Below, piece by piece: positions 49,366 to 58,116 of a DNA stretch of 64,000 nucleotides. Position 1 is the first letter of the stretch, and each line of letters starts with the position of its first letter. This DNA is from Oscillospiraceae bacterium. GTDB lineage: Bacteria; Bacillota; Clostridia; Oscillospirales; Ruminococcaceae. The translations under genes were made by a program, and so were the position numbers. The DNA is taken from NCBI GenBank assembly GCA_009784825.1, contig WQXO01000008.1:56276-120275 (forward strand). Reading direction: 5' to 3'. Under the pieces are notes generated by a model. The model saw only the letters and a list, made by a program, of their open reading frames with translations, was not told where the DNA came from and did not search any database.

Positions 49366-49527
49366 ATGGCAAAAGGAAAAGATGCAAAAAAGCAACCGCA
49401 GTCTAAAAATAAGCAGGAGCAGATGGCGGATACCCTCAATGCTCAGTCAAAAGCAATGCAGGGTGAAAAACGAGGGCAGAACAGCCAAAATCAGAACAAC
49501 CAGAATAACAAGAACCAGTTTAAGTAA
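49366..49527 (+). CDS. Tiny Gln/Asn/Lys-rich protein
   Basis: 53 residues, MAKGKDAKKQPQSKNKQEQM... ending in repeated QN and NN pairs; low-complexity, basic, surely disordered. AAAGGA lies ten bases before the ATG, and a terminator hairpin follows 20 bases after the stop, so it forms a complete monocistronic unit. It resembles the small acid/nucleic-acid-binding style of short Bacillota proteins, but I recognise no family. Confidence 0.6.
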   Translation: MAKGKDAKKQPQSKNKQEQMADTLNAQSKAMQGEKRGQNSQNQNNQNNKNQFK

Positions 49528-49547
49528 ATACCGTTCCGGAAAATCAA

Positions 49548-49585
49548 AACAGTGCAGTTCATATGAGCTGCACTGTTATTTTTAT
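49548..49585. terminator. Bidirectional terminator
   Basis: AACAGTGCAG (49548-49557) and CTGCACTGTT (49568-49577), followed by ATTTTTAT; on the minus strand followed by a run with TTTTGATTTT. Serves the tiny gene and the convergent SpoIID-like gene. Confidence 0.8.
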
Positions 49586-50817
49586 CTCACCTCTACGCCT
49601 AAATAATAATAATTCAATATTTCGATATAATCATAGTTGTAATAATTCGCTAATATATTAGCACCATTCTGCGACATTCCCGCTCCGTGACCGTACCCGT
49701 ATGTAGTGAATGTGAAACGGTCGGTGTTTCTGTCATAGCTTATGTCAAAAGCAGTTGAACGCAGGTCGAAGCCCATTATTCTTTCTCGGAAGACCCGCCC
49801 GGTGAGCTTGGTTTCGTTGCCGTTGTGCAGGTAGGTCGTTTTGCCCCCGATTGACATGTCCCCAACGTAAACCGTGTCGGTGCGGGTTAGAATTATCAAC
49901 CAGCCCTCGGGGTCGCCGGTTAGCTCAATCCCTGTGTGCCGCAGAACATTCAACGCAATTTCGCTTGATGTGAATGTGGCTGTTCTGCCGAAATTCGGGT
50001 CGTAGCGTTCATCGAATGCACATTTCACACTCCTCAGATAAGGCAGGTCTGAACCCCACACATTCACCGAGGAGGCGGTATATCCCGCTGAGGAAGCACA
50101 GTAAACCGATTGGATTAGTTCGTTGTTATAGTAAATGCCTTGTCCGAGAACCTCTGACACTAATTCCTTGATTCTGTCGTGTGCGACTGAGGCTAACGCA
50201 ACCGAGGGGGTACTGCCTAACATGTTCTGCCTTTTTATGTAGGTATATGCGGCGACTGCCTGTGCTTTTACGGCTTCCTTGTGGAACGCTGCACCGATTT
50301 CGTTTTGAACCACTCGTGAAACAATGTCAAACGCACTTCCCGTTACAACGACACCGTTTGCGATAACCTGAAACGTCTCGTCGGAGGTGGGTGGTTCAAA
50401 TGCGGTTGTAGCTTCTGTAGTGGGTTCGGGGGTGGGTTGGGTTGAAGCGGCAGTAGTTGCACTTGTTGTTGTTTCGGGCGGTGGTTCGTTATCTAAAATT
50501 ATGATAGATGTGGTTGCTTCGGTTGTTTGAGGTAAATCCGTTTCAGCCGGCTCGGGGTCGAAGGACGGCGGTAAACGGGAAGAAACCGGTGCTTCATAAT
50601 CGGCAAGCCCCGGTTTTATTGAGTTATATACATTAATCGTGGTTGTTTCTTCCGGTTCCGGCTTGTTTTCGGGTTCGGATAAATCGGTTTGAGCTGTTTC
50701 GGTTACTGTTGCGTGAGATGAAACAGGCTCAATAACCCCCATAATCCCGAATATAAATGTGTATGCCGATAAAAGAATCAACGCTAATAGGATTTTCTGC
50801 AGTGACGATTTTTCCAA
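49582..50817 (-). CDS. SpoIID/LytB-domain protein
   Basis: 411 residues. N-terminal membrane helix (about 10-30), a long Thr/Glu/Pro-rich stalk (35-150), then the SpoIID domain (155-411) with catalytic Glu in QNEIGAAFHKEAVKAQAVAAYTY and the C-terminal YGYGHGAGMSQNGA. SpoIID cuts glycan strands lacking stem peptides during engulfment; the long stalk fits better with a surface LytB-like role. Last gene of the sortase run. Confidence 0.9.
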   Translation of the reverse strand: MEKSSLQKILLALILLSAYTFIFGIMGVIEPVSSHATVTETAQTDLSEPENKPEPEETTTINVYNSIKPGLADYEAPVSSRLPPSFDPEPAETDLPQTTEATTSIIILDNEPPPETTTSATTAASTQPTPEPTTEATTAFEPPTSDETFQVIANGVVVTGSAFDIVSRVVQNEIGAAFHKEAVKAQAVAAYTYIKRQNMLGSTPSVALASVAHDRIKELVSEVLGQGIYYNNELIQSVYCASSAGYTASSVNVWGSDLPYLRSVKCAFDERYDPNFGRTATFTSSEIALNVLRHTGIELTGDPEGWLIILTRTDTVYVGDMSIGGKTTYLHNGNETKLTGRVFRERIMGFDLRSTAFDISYDRNTDRFTFTTYGYGHGAGMSQNGANILANYYNYDYIEILNYYYLGVEVR

Positions 50818-50849
50818 TTCAAAACTCCCTGTGTTTTTTTAAATGCCCG

Positions 50850-51959
50850 CTAATTCCCTGCCAAGTATTCGTCTAATCCTTTAACCAACGAAGTGTCCCA
50901 GTTTCTGCCGCCCCAGCCTCTCCCGGCGTTTTGGATATTGTAGAAGGCTTCAAACATTTTCCGTTTTAAAAGGTTGTTCTCGTCCACCCCTCTGTTATCT
51001 ACGAATAAGTCGGTGTCAACCCGAGGGTCTTCAAACTCGCGGACGCGGCGTGCCACGATTACAAGTCTTAAATCACTTAAAGCGGAAAAGTCGCAGGTGG
51101 AAAGGGTAATAAACTCATCTCCATATTCAATGTCCACTCCGGTATGGTAATAGCTCCTGTCGAGGATTTCTGTTACAAAATCGTAGAACTCGCCTTGTGA
51201 GGTGAAGTATATACTGTTTTTGCTCCAGTAATTAAACACCTCGCCGTGGCTTTCCTTAGTGTTTGTCAGAAATACGGAAACAATCTTGTATGTCCCCGTT
51301 TCGTAAAGTGTGTCGAACTTTATGGTTGGGTTGGCTTTCAGAAACTCGAAGCTTTTACGGTAGTTTGCCAAAGGCTGGAAGCCGTTTTTGGTTAAGAGGT
51401 TATGCCCGTATAAAATTATATTGTGGGGGCGTTCTGTCGGGGTGAAAATCCCCTCCCAGTCGGCGAATATTGTGCCGTTTTCGGTCGGAACTTTGTCGAA
51501 ATTACGTTTGAGGTAATAGGTGTTGTCCCCCTCACTTTGTACTACCGGGTAGTTAATATACGGGTCAATCGAAAGGAAACCCACGAAGTCGTTGTTCTTT
51601 TCGTAGTATTCCACGTATTTCTCGATAACTTCGACTTGGTTATCCGAATTATCCATTCCGTCTCCGGATATTCCGGGGATATTAAGCGTAACCTTTTCGT
51701 TGGACATATGAATTATCATTGCGTGTTCTTGGGGGTTTGGTCCGTCATTATCGCCCAAATAGAAATTGGTTATAACTACTGCGGATATAACAAGTGCGGC
51801 AAGGGATACGATAAAAACGATTTTCCTTACAGCATCGGAAAGCTCGTCGCCGGGCCACGGAAGCAAATCCGAAGCCAGGCTGACGGCAAAGTTTTCTTTT
51901 TTCTTTTTCTTCTTCTTTTTACCGTAGGTGTATTTCCTTCTTATATCAAGTTCAGGCAT
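50850..51959 (-). CDS. Class B-type sortase, paralogue 1
   Basis: 369 residues, type II membrane protein: Lys-rich cytosolic start, juxtamembrane WPGDELSDAVRKIVFIV, helix about 48-68. Sortase core about 115-325 with IDPYINYPVVQSE, the catalytic His in YGHN, Cys289 in TLSTCD and Arg in VIVARRV. Odd: after the core comes a tail with RNWDTSLVKGLDE, shared with the other two sortases here. No LPXTG-type substrate gene is nearby. Confidence 0.9.
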   Translation of the reverse strand: MPELDIRRKYTYGKKKKKKKKENFAVSLASDLLPWPGDELSDAVRKIVFIVSLAALVISAVVITNFYLGDNDGPNPQEHAMIIHMSNEKVTLNIPGISGDGMDNSDNQVEVIEKYVEYYEKNNDFVGFLSIDPYINYPVVQSEGDNTYYLKRNFDKVPTENGTIFADWEGIFTPTERPHNIILYGHNLLTKNGFQPLANYRKSFEFLKANPTIKFDTLYETGTYKIVSVFLTNTKESHGEVFNYWSKNSIYFTSQGEFYDFVTEILDRSYYHTGVDIEYGDEFITLSTCDFSALSDLRLVIVARRVREFEDPRVDTDLFVDNRGVDENNLLKRKMFEAFYNIQNAGRGWGGRNWDTSLVKGLDEYLAGN

Positions 51960-51992
51960 GTTATTCTCCTAATTGTTCTGCATAAAATTTCG

Positions 51993-53198
51993 TTATAGCC
52001 TTGGGCAGCACGTACATAAAACTTGGGAATCTGCGTAGAAGGCATCGGATTCGTCAAACCCTTTTACTAATGAGGTGTCCCAGTTTCTTCCGCCCCATGA
52101 GCCGCCCTTAACTCTGTAGTAATAATCAAAGTATAACGGTGACGGGTTAATGTAGGTCAGTTCTACGTTTACGGTAGGGTCTTCATCCGGGCGAACCCGC
52201 CTCGCAAAAAGCACAAACCTGTCGGTTTGAGAACCAAGCGGGTAATAACATGTCGAGAGTGTTATTATCTCGTCACCGTATTCCAGGTCTACCTCGGTGA
52301 AAAATACGCTTCTGTCCATGATGTTGCCGATGAAGCAAAAGAACTGTTCCTCATTATCATAGTAACGCTTTGTGAAGTATCGGTATACATAACCGTGAAT
52401 GTCTGCTGTGTTTATATATATTGCTGCAAATATTTTATAGGTTGTTCTTTCGTCATCGTATATCGTTTCAAAATCAAGTGTGGGATTGTTCAAAAGTGCG
52501 TCCATTCCGAAGTGCTGGGGATAATAGTTCCTCACATAGTTGAATTTTGTTCCGTTGTTCATATTATGCCCGTAAAGCACCGCATTATTGGGGCGGTTTT
52601 CATCTATAACCGGGGTCGCACGGTCAAGGTAAATTGTTCCGCTGTATTCATACTTTCCCTCGAAATTATGGGTGAGATAATGCACGTTGTCGCCTACTAT
52701 TCTGCCGTTTTCATCGTATATTACCCGCTGAACAACAGGATAGTCAATCGGTGTGTCGTCAATCTTAATCCAGCCGACAATATCTTCGTTTATTTCATAA
52801 AGCTCATCCCATTGCGGAAGAACATAACCTGTTCCGTTGAAAGTACCCCTCGGTGTTCCGTCATCGACTTGCCCTGTGGTTGGGTCGCTTGAAAGCTCGA
52901 TTATTTTACTGAAGCTGCTTTCTTTCATTTGACGCAGTTCTTGGTTTAAATCATGCTCTTGCTTTTCGGTCATTTTGTCGCTTAATAAAAGCACTAAGCA
53001 TACAATGGCGGCGGCAATCGAAACCATGAACACAACCTTACGGATAATTTCACCCACGGCATCACCTTTCATGGGTATGAAGGTTTTCATAAAGCGGTTG
53101 CTGCCCTTGTTTTCAGGATTAATCCCAAGCGAAGCCTCTTCGGCTATGTATAATATGTCTTGAGCTTTAAAGTCCTCTTTATTTTTTGTTTCGTTCAT
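51993..53198 (-). CDS. Class B-type sortase, paralogue 2
   Basis: 401 residues. Cytosolic start, juxtamembrane PMKGDAVGEIIRKVVFMV, helix about 52-72. Core: IDDTPIDYPVVQ, His in YGHNM, Cys317 in TLSTCYYP, Arg in VLFARRV. The tail has RNWDTSLVKGFDE and then ~17 further residues ending in a Cys cluster (CTCCPRL) not seen in its paralogues. It follows the serine hydrolase gene by 44 bases. Confidence 0.9.
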   Translation of the reverse strand: MNETKNKEDFKAQDILYIAEEASLGINPENKGSNRFMKTFIPMKGDAVGEIIRKVVFMVSIAAAIVCLVLLLSDKMTEKQEHDLNQELRQMKESSFSKIIELSSDPTTGQVDDGTPRGTFNGTGYVLPQWDELYEINEDIVGWIKIDDTPIDYPVVQRVIYDENGRIVGDNVHYLTHNFEGKYEYSGTIYLDRATPVIDENRPNNAVLYGHNMNNGTKFNYVRNYYPQHFGMDALLNNPTLDFETIYDDERTTYKIFAAIYINTADIHGYVYRYFTKRYYDNEEQFFCFIGNIMDRSVFFTEVDLEYGDEIITLSTCYYPLGSQTDRFVLFARRVRPDEDPTVNVELTYINPSPLYFDYYYRVKGGSWGGRNWDTSLVKGFDESDAFYADSQVLCTCCPRL

Positions 53199-53242
53199 GA
53201 TTTTGCCTCCGTTATAATGAAAATTATATTAATGGTTGATAG

Positions 53243-54235
53243 TTATCTCGTTTTTTCATAGTTGCTGATGTTTTCGTATATATCCTGTGCCATTGCAATT
53301 ATTGCGGGACGTGCCGCAGAATATGTGCTTTCGGTATAATTTGAAAATGAATAAAACGCCAAAGCGTATGCCGTTATAATTTCTCCGTTTGTTCCCCATT
53401 CGATTATTATAGCTATATCGTGGTCGGCAGTTGCCGCTCCGTCAACGAATGAGCCGGTTTTGTTGGCTACAGTGACATTAGGGATGTTTACTGTTGCCGC
53501 CGGGATTTTGTCGCGTGACCATGTGGTGTTAAACATAATGTCCAACATGGTTTTATACGGTTCGTATTCCCTGTTGTGGAACATATTTTCTAAGAATACT
53601 ATATTGTCTTCCACTGTTGTTGTGTTGAAAATACCGTCGGGGTTAAAGCTCACCCAGTCGGAATGAAGACGTGTGTTCGGATAGTTTTCCAAAAGCCAGT
53701 TGTCGATATTCTCCCTGCCGAATTTTGCAATAATGTATGCCGTGCTTTCGTTGCAGGAAACCTGTATCATTTGTTCAATGCGATGCTTTAAAGTGTAACC
53801 GCCCACGTTGTCGTTTAATGCTGCATTACCGTAAATGACCTGCCACAAAGCGTATTCCATGATTTGTGCCTTGATTGTGCTGGCAGGGTGAATTCCGCCG
53901 CAATCGTCAACATAACGGTATCCGTTCGGTTTTTTTAGGTCAACCATTCCGATATATATATCACCGTTTTCAGGAGTCATCAGCCTTTTGGCTTCGGCGA
54001 CATAGTCCGGTGTTTCGGGATTAGCAGGGGTTGCGGTTGTGGTTGTTTCAAGGGGTTCTGTGGTTGTTTCTATCGCTGTTACTGTTTTTGGAGCAGAGGT
54101 CATTTCCGGTTTGGTAGTGACCTCGGTTGTTGTATACGATTGTGAATTATCCGGTTCGGGAGGGCTGTCGCTTTTGCAGGCGATTAGTCCGATTATCAGT
54201 ATTCCCGACAGCATAAACGTCAATAGTTTTTTCAT
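53243..54235 (-). CDS. Penicillin-binding-type serine hydrolase lipoprotein
   Basis: 330 residues. Lipobox LIAC (Cys20), Thr-rich linker (25-75), then a class A beta-lactamase-like fold: Ser119-x-x-Lys122 in PASTIK, SCN in place of SDN (QVSCNEST), and Lys259-Thr-Gly in NKTGSFVDG. The omega-loop Glu of true class A enzymes is not evident, so it may be a peptidoglycan enzyme or an inactive binder rather than a resistance determinant. It sits between two sortase genes. Confidence 0.85.
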   Translation of the reverse strand: MKKLLTFMLSGILIIGLIACKSDSPPEPDNSQSYTTTEVTTKPEMTSAPKTVTAIETTTEPLETTTTATPANPETPDYVAEAKRLMTPENGDIYIGMVDLKKPNGYRYVDDCGGIHPASTIKAQIMEYALWQVIYGNAALNDNVGGYTLKHRIEQMIQVSCNESTAYIIAKFGRENIDNWLLENYPNTRLHSDWVSFNPDGIFNTTTVEDNIVFLENMFHNREYEPYKTMLDIMFNTTWSRDKIPAATVNIPNVTVANKTGSFVDGAATADHDIAIIIEWGTNGEIITAYALAFYSFSNYTESTYSAARPAIIAMAQDIYENISNYEKTR

Positions 54236-54237
54236 TT

Positions 54238-55332
54238 TTACTGCTCTTCTTCTTTATAGCCGATTAACTTAGATGTGTCCCAGTTTCTTTCGGTTCTGAG
54301 CGTTCCGTAACGCCTTGCCTGTTCGGTAAACCGAAGCTCGTATTTATAATTGTTCACGGCAGCGTCTACATTGACATAGCTGCTTTCGCCCTCACGGACT
54401 TTCCTCGCAAATACGACGCAACGGGTATCAACCTTATCGCCCATAGGCCAGTAGCAGGTAGAAAGGGTGAGAATCTTATCGCCGTATTGCAGGTCAACGT
54501 CCGTGTGGATAACGCTCCTGTCCATTATATTAATTATGAAATTGTTGAAGTCGTCAGCGGTTGCGAAATCATGCATGGTATTGTATCTGTAAACCTCACC
54601 CCATTGCTCTTGCGTGTTAAACAACACGGTTGCGAAAACCTTCCACTCTGATTTTTCATATAGGGTGTCAAAGTTAATTATGGGGTTGTTCTTGTAAAAA
54701 GACATGTCGCCTTTTTCTGCACCTTTATAATAGTTTGAGGCGGCGTTGAAATAGTTACCTGTCATGATGTTATGCCCGTATAAAACTGTGTTGTCGGAGA
54801 TGTCTAACCCGTCAAACCGGTTTCTTGAATCGGCGAAGATTGAACCGCCTTTACTGTAGTTCCTCTCAAAGTCGTTGTTGAGGTAATATATGTTGTTATC
54901 GGCTTGTAAAACAGGGTAGTTCACGGCGGTGTCGCCTATCCTAATCCAGCCCACAAAATCGTTGTTCTTTTCATAAACCGCCAAATAGTCCGGGAGGGGT
55001 TTTGCATCGGGACGCATTTGCTCTAACTTTTCTCTGACCTCGGGATTGTAGTCCCCGCCGACTAATCCGCCGAGATAGTCCTGCAGTTGTCCGGCTTTGA
55101 ACTCACTGTAAAAATCTGCACCAACCGTTGAGCCGAAGTAGATAAAGCAGGCTAAAGCCCCCGTAAATATAACCTTACGGACGCCCTCAAATACGCTGTC
55201 ACCCTTAAACGGAATGAAGTATGACAGGATTTTTATGAAAATATTCCTCTTGGGTTTGACCGCTCTGCCACTTTGAAAGGATTCGTAAACCATTCCTCTC
55301 GCGGGGGGGCGTTTGGTATATGCTAAAGCCAT
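54238..55332 (-). CDS. Class B-type sortase, paralogue 3
   Basis: 364 residues. Juxtamembrane PFKGDSVFEGVRKVIFTG, helix about 50-70, core with IGDTAVNYPVLQ, His in YGHNI, Cys293 in TLSTCYWP, Arg in VVFARKV. Tail RNWDTSKLIGYKEEEQ matches the other two. Overlaps cinA by ten bases. Confidence 0.9.
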   Translation of the reverse strand: MALAYTKRPPARGMVYESFQSGRAVKPKRNIFIKILSYFIPFKGDSVFEGVRKVIFTGALACFIYFGSTVGADFYSEFKAGQLQDYLGGLVGGDYNPEVREKLEQMRPDAKPLPDYLAVYEKNNDFVGWIRIGDTAVNYPVLQADNNIYYLNNDFERNYSKGGSIFADSRNRFDGLDISDNTVLYGHNIMTGNYFNAASNYYKGAEKGDMSFYKNNPIINFDTLYEKSEWKVFATVLFNTQEQWGEVYRYNTMHDFATADDFNNFIINIMDRSVIHTDVDLQYGDKILTLSTCYWPMGDKVDTRCVVFARKVREGESSYVNVDAAVNNYKYELRFTEQARRYGTLRTERNWDTSKLIGYKEEEQ

Positions 55333-55811
55333 ATCAGTATCTCCTTTAACAGAATTAACGCTTGCCGTGTCGTTTCTTGGCGAATTGTGTTACGGTCTTC
55401 TTTATTTATTATGAAATGTTTTATTGTGGTTTTATTCTCTGAGGCAATGGCGATATATACCGTTCCAATGGGTTTCTCGGGACTCCCGCCGTCGGGTCCT
55501 GCAATACCTGTTATACCCACTCCTATATCGCAGTTTGCCTCACGCCTAATCCCCTCTGCCATTGCACAGGCACATTCACGGGATACTGCACCGTATTGAA
55601 CCAGTAAATCCACTGTTACGTCGGTGTATTTTTCCTTTGCCCAGTTAGCATAGGTGACTATACTCATGTCAATTACCGCACTTGAGCCTGCTACACCTGT
55701 CACCTCCGCCGCAAGCATTCCGCCGGTACAGCTCTCTGCAAGTGAAATGTGCAGATTTTTTTCACGTAATAATTCTACTATATTTTGTGTGGTTTTGTCA
55801 ATATCATTCAA
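55323..55811 (-). CDS. pncC: CinA C-terminal domain, NMN amidohydrolase
   Basis: 162 residues, stand-alone PncC domain that deamidates nicotinamide mononucleotide. Signature SLAESCTGGMLAAEVTGVAGSS, YGAVSRECACAMAEG, GVGITGIAGPDGGSPEKPIGTV. No N-terminal COG1058 domain. It bridges thiI and the sortase genes in one run. Confidence 0.92.
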   Translation of the reverse strand: MNDIDKTTQNIVELLREKNLHISLAESCTGGMLAAEVTGVAGSSAVIDMSIVTYANWAKEKYTDVTVDLLVQYGAVSRECACAMAEGIRREANCDIGVGITGIAGPDGGSPEKPIGTVYIAIASENKTTIKHFIINKEDRNTIRQETTRQALILLKEILIWL

Positions 55812-55842
55812 TTAAGAAGTCCCCCGCAGTTTTATAAAAGTT

Positions 55843-57030
55843 TCAGAAAAATTTTACAGTTGATTGATTACAGGCAATTTTTACCAATTCGTCATAGTCG
55901 AACTTCGCCTCAATCGCTTCAATTTCGTGTAATTTCGGCTTGGTTTTCGGGTGCTTGGGGGTGAAAATTGTACAGCAATCCTCATAAGGTAACGTCGATA
56001 TGTCAAATGTTTCGATTTTTCGAGCAATATCGATAATTTCGATTTTGTCCATTCCGATTAAGGGGCGAAGAACGGGCAGTTCGGCGGCATTATCGGTACA
56101 GGCGATGGCTTGCAGTGTTTGGCTTGCGACCTGTCCGAGGCTTTCGCCTGTGATTAATGCACCGTGTCTTTTATTGTCGTATAGGATATTCGCCGCTTTA
56201 ATCATCATTCTGCGTAGTATTACCGTGGAATAGTCCTCCGGGCAGTTATTCCTTATAGCCTCCTGAACCTCTGTGAAGTTTATACAATTGAGGCGGATTT
56301 CGACAAGGTATTTAGTGAGTTTTTCGCATAGGGAGTGGACTTTCATCAACGCACGCTCTGACGTGTAGGGCGGGCTTTGGAAATGCACTGCGTCGATTTT
56401 TACTCCCCTTTTAGCAATCATGTAGGCGGCGACGGGGCTGTCAATCCCTCCCGAAAGCATTAGCATTGCTCCGCCCGAGCTGCCTACCGGAATTCCTCCC
56501 GCTCCTGTTATACGTTTCGGGTTGAGATATGCACCCTTGTCACGGATTTCGAGAATAACCGTGACCTCAGGGTTGTGAACGTTTACTTGTAAATGCGGGT
56601 ATGCAGAAAGGATTGCACCGCCTAATTCCTGTTGAATTGCAGGAGTGTTCAGGGGGAAGGTTTTGTCTGCACGTTTGGCTTCCACTTTGAATGACTTGGC
56701 GTGCTTTAGCGAGGTTTCAAGATAAGGTATGCCTTGTTTTACTATAATATCGAAGTCTTTCGGGAGAACCATGCATTTTTGAATTGCACCTAACCCGAAC
56801 ACTTTTGTAAGGCGGGTAACGGCTTCGTCTAATTGCGGGCGAACGCAGTTCGCCCCTACAGATGTGTTATCTTGCGGCGTTATATATAATGTGGATTGTG
56901 CCCGTGAATATTCAAAGCTGCCTAAATCGGACAGGCTTCTTCTTATATTTTTGACCAAAATCTCCTCAAATGTGCGTTTGTTCAAGCCTTTGAGGGCGAT
57001 TTCCCCGTATTTCGCCATAATCAGTTCCAT
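55843..57030 (-). CDS. thiI: tRNA 4-thiouridine synthase
   Basis: 395 residues: N-terminal ferredoxin-like and THUMP domains (1-170), then the PP-loop ATPase (LMLSGGIDSPVAAYMIAKRGV near 190). No rhodanese domain, as usual in Bacillota. Makes s4U8 in tRNA and may help thiazole synthesis. Odd: residues 57-67 (about TSVGANCVRPQ) are encoded by a palindromic repeat in frame. Overlaps the cysteine desulfurase gene by ten bases. Confidence 0.93.
   Translation of the reverse strand: MELIMAKYGEIALKGLNKRTFEEILVKNIRRSLSDLGSFEYSRAQSTLYITPQDNTSVGANCVRPQLDEAVTRLTKVFGLGAIQKCMVLPKDFDIIVKQGIPYLETSLKHAKSFKVEAKRADKTFPLNTPAIQQELGGAILSAYPHLQVNVHNPEVTVILEIRDKGAYLNPKRITGAGGIPVGSSGGAMLMLSGGIDSPVAAYMIAKRGVKIDAVHFQSPPYTSERALMKVHSLCEKLTKYLVEIRLNCINFTEVQEAIRNNCPEDYSTVILRRMMIKAANILYDNKRHGALITGESLGQVASQTLQAIACTDNAAELPVLRPLIGMDKIEIIDIARKIETFDISTLPYEDCCTIFTPKHPKTKPKLHEIEAIEAKFDYDELVKIACNQSTVKFF
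56837..56860. repeat. Palindrome + CTACA repeat, copy D (inside thiI)
   Basis: GGGCGAAC-GCA-GTTCGCCC then CTACA. Nearly identical (reversed) to copy E at 8905-8928 in non-coding DNA. Here it is translated in the N-terminal domain of ThiI. Confidence 0.8.
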
Positions 57031-58034
57031 CGTTTTATACCCGTTTCTAATATATTTAAAAATTCGTCGATTTCTTGGATATTGTTATGCCGACCGAAGC
57101 TTATTCTAATCGCTGTGTCGATATTCTTGGGTGTAATCCCGAATGCGGGGAGAATTTCGCTTTTTTTGCCCTTCGCACACGCTGAGCCGCTCGAAACGTA
57201 TATCGAGTGTTCTGCTAAATAATGCAGCATTACCTCGCTTTTGACCTTGCAGGAAAAATTCACAATATTCTTGACGTTGTTATAGCTGTTAATCGGTAGG
57301 TTTAATCGGTTTAATCCGTTGATTAACCGGTCGTGCAACAGCGTGTAATCGTAGATTTTTATTGATTTAGCGAATGCGGCAATTAATGCGACAGGCTCTG
57401 TACCCCGAATGGTTTCCTTTAGCCGGGTGTTATCTTTTTTATATAATGCACCCACTCCGGCGATTCCTCCGATTTTGTGGGCTGAAATTGTGATTAAGTC
57501 GCCGTCGATTTTTGAATTATCGATTTTCATGAACCCTTGTGCCGCATCAACATGGATTATACAATTCGGGAAGCGGGGTTTTATTTCATTATATATATCG
57601 GCGGTGTTATTGATAAATCCTGTTTCCGAACAGACAGCAGTCATGCTGAGCATAACAGTATTTTCGCAGACATAATCAGTTATGTTATCGGTGGGTGATA
57701 CTTTTATAATTTCGTACCCGGACTTGTCAATAACACTGCGTACACTGGGATGTTCATATGAAGTGGTGACGATTTTGTTCCCTGTGCGGGATTTCACGGA
57801 ATTATTAATCGAAATGGCGTTACTTTCAGTGGCACCTGAGGTGAACATAAGTGAGCCGCTTTTCGGCAGTTGTGTTAATATAGCTTTCCGTGCGGCGATT
57901 ACTGTTCTTTCCGCCACAATTCCGCCCATATGCAGGGCATTAGGGTTGGCGTAGCATTCATTCAAAACCATGTTCATGGTATTAATTGTTTCGGGATACG
58001 GTTTCATCGAAGCGGCGTTGTCAAAATAAATCAT
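57021..58034 (-). CDS. Cysteine desulfurase for ThiI (NifZ/IscS-like)
   Basis: 337 residues, PLP enzyme, shorter than IscS. PLP Lys187 in SAHKIGGIAGVG; catalytic Cys286 in SGSACAKGKKSE; substrate region FTSGATESNAIS. Supplies sulfur to ThiI, with which it overlaps, as for NifZ-ThiI in Bacillus. Its ATG stands six bases after a TATAAT box, so the mRNA is probably leaderless. It heads the run down to the SpoIID gene. Confidence 0.93.
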   Translation of the reverse strand: MIYFDNAASMKPYPETINTMNMVLNECYANPNALHMGGIVAERTVIAARKAILTQLPKSGSLMFTSGATESNAISINNSVKSRTGNKIVTTSYEHPSVRSVIDKSGYEIIKVSPTDNITDYVCENTVMLSMTAVCSETGFINNTADIYNEIKPRFPNCIIHVDAAQGFMKIDNSKIDGDLITISAHKIGGIAGVGALYKKDNTRLKETIRGTEPVALIAAFAKSIKIYDYTLLHDRLINGLNRLNLPINSYNNVKNIVNFSCKVKSEVMLHYLAEHSIYVSSGSACAKGKKSEILPAFGITPKNIDTAIRISFGRHNNIQEIDEFLNILETGIKRWN

Positions 58035-58040
58035 GAAAAC

Positions 58041-58069
58041 ATTATAGCATAATTTTTTGAAAAATGCAA
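58041..58069 (-). promoter_or_regulatory. nifS-thiI promoter, leaderless type
   Basis: TTGCAT (58064-58069), 17-bp spacer, TATAAT (58041-58046), then six bases to ATG. The same hexamers, spacer and distance as the promoter at 893-921. Confidence 0.75.
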
Positions 58070-58116
58070 ATTATAGTTATACAGAATTTCTAATATGAAA
58101 GGCATGGTTAATAATT

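Noticed and set aside
53243..54235. Class A beta-lactamase (resistance gene)
   Set aside because: SxxK and KTG are present but SDN is SCN, no clear omega-loop Glu was found, and the lipoprotein lies among cell-wall genes; called a PBP-type hydrolase only.
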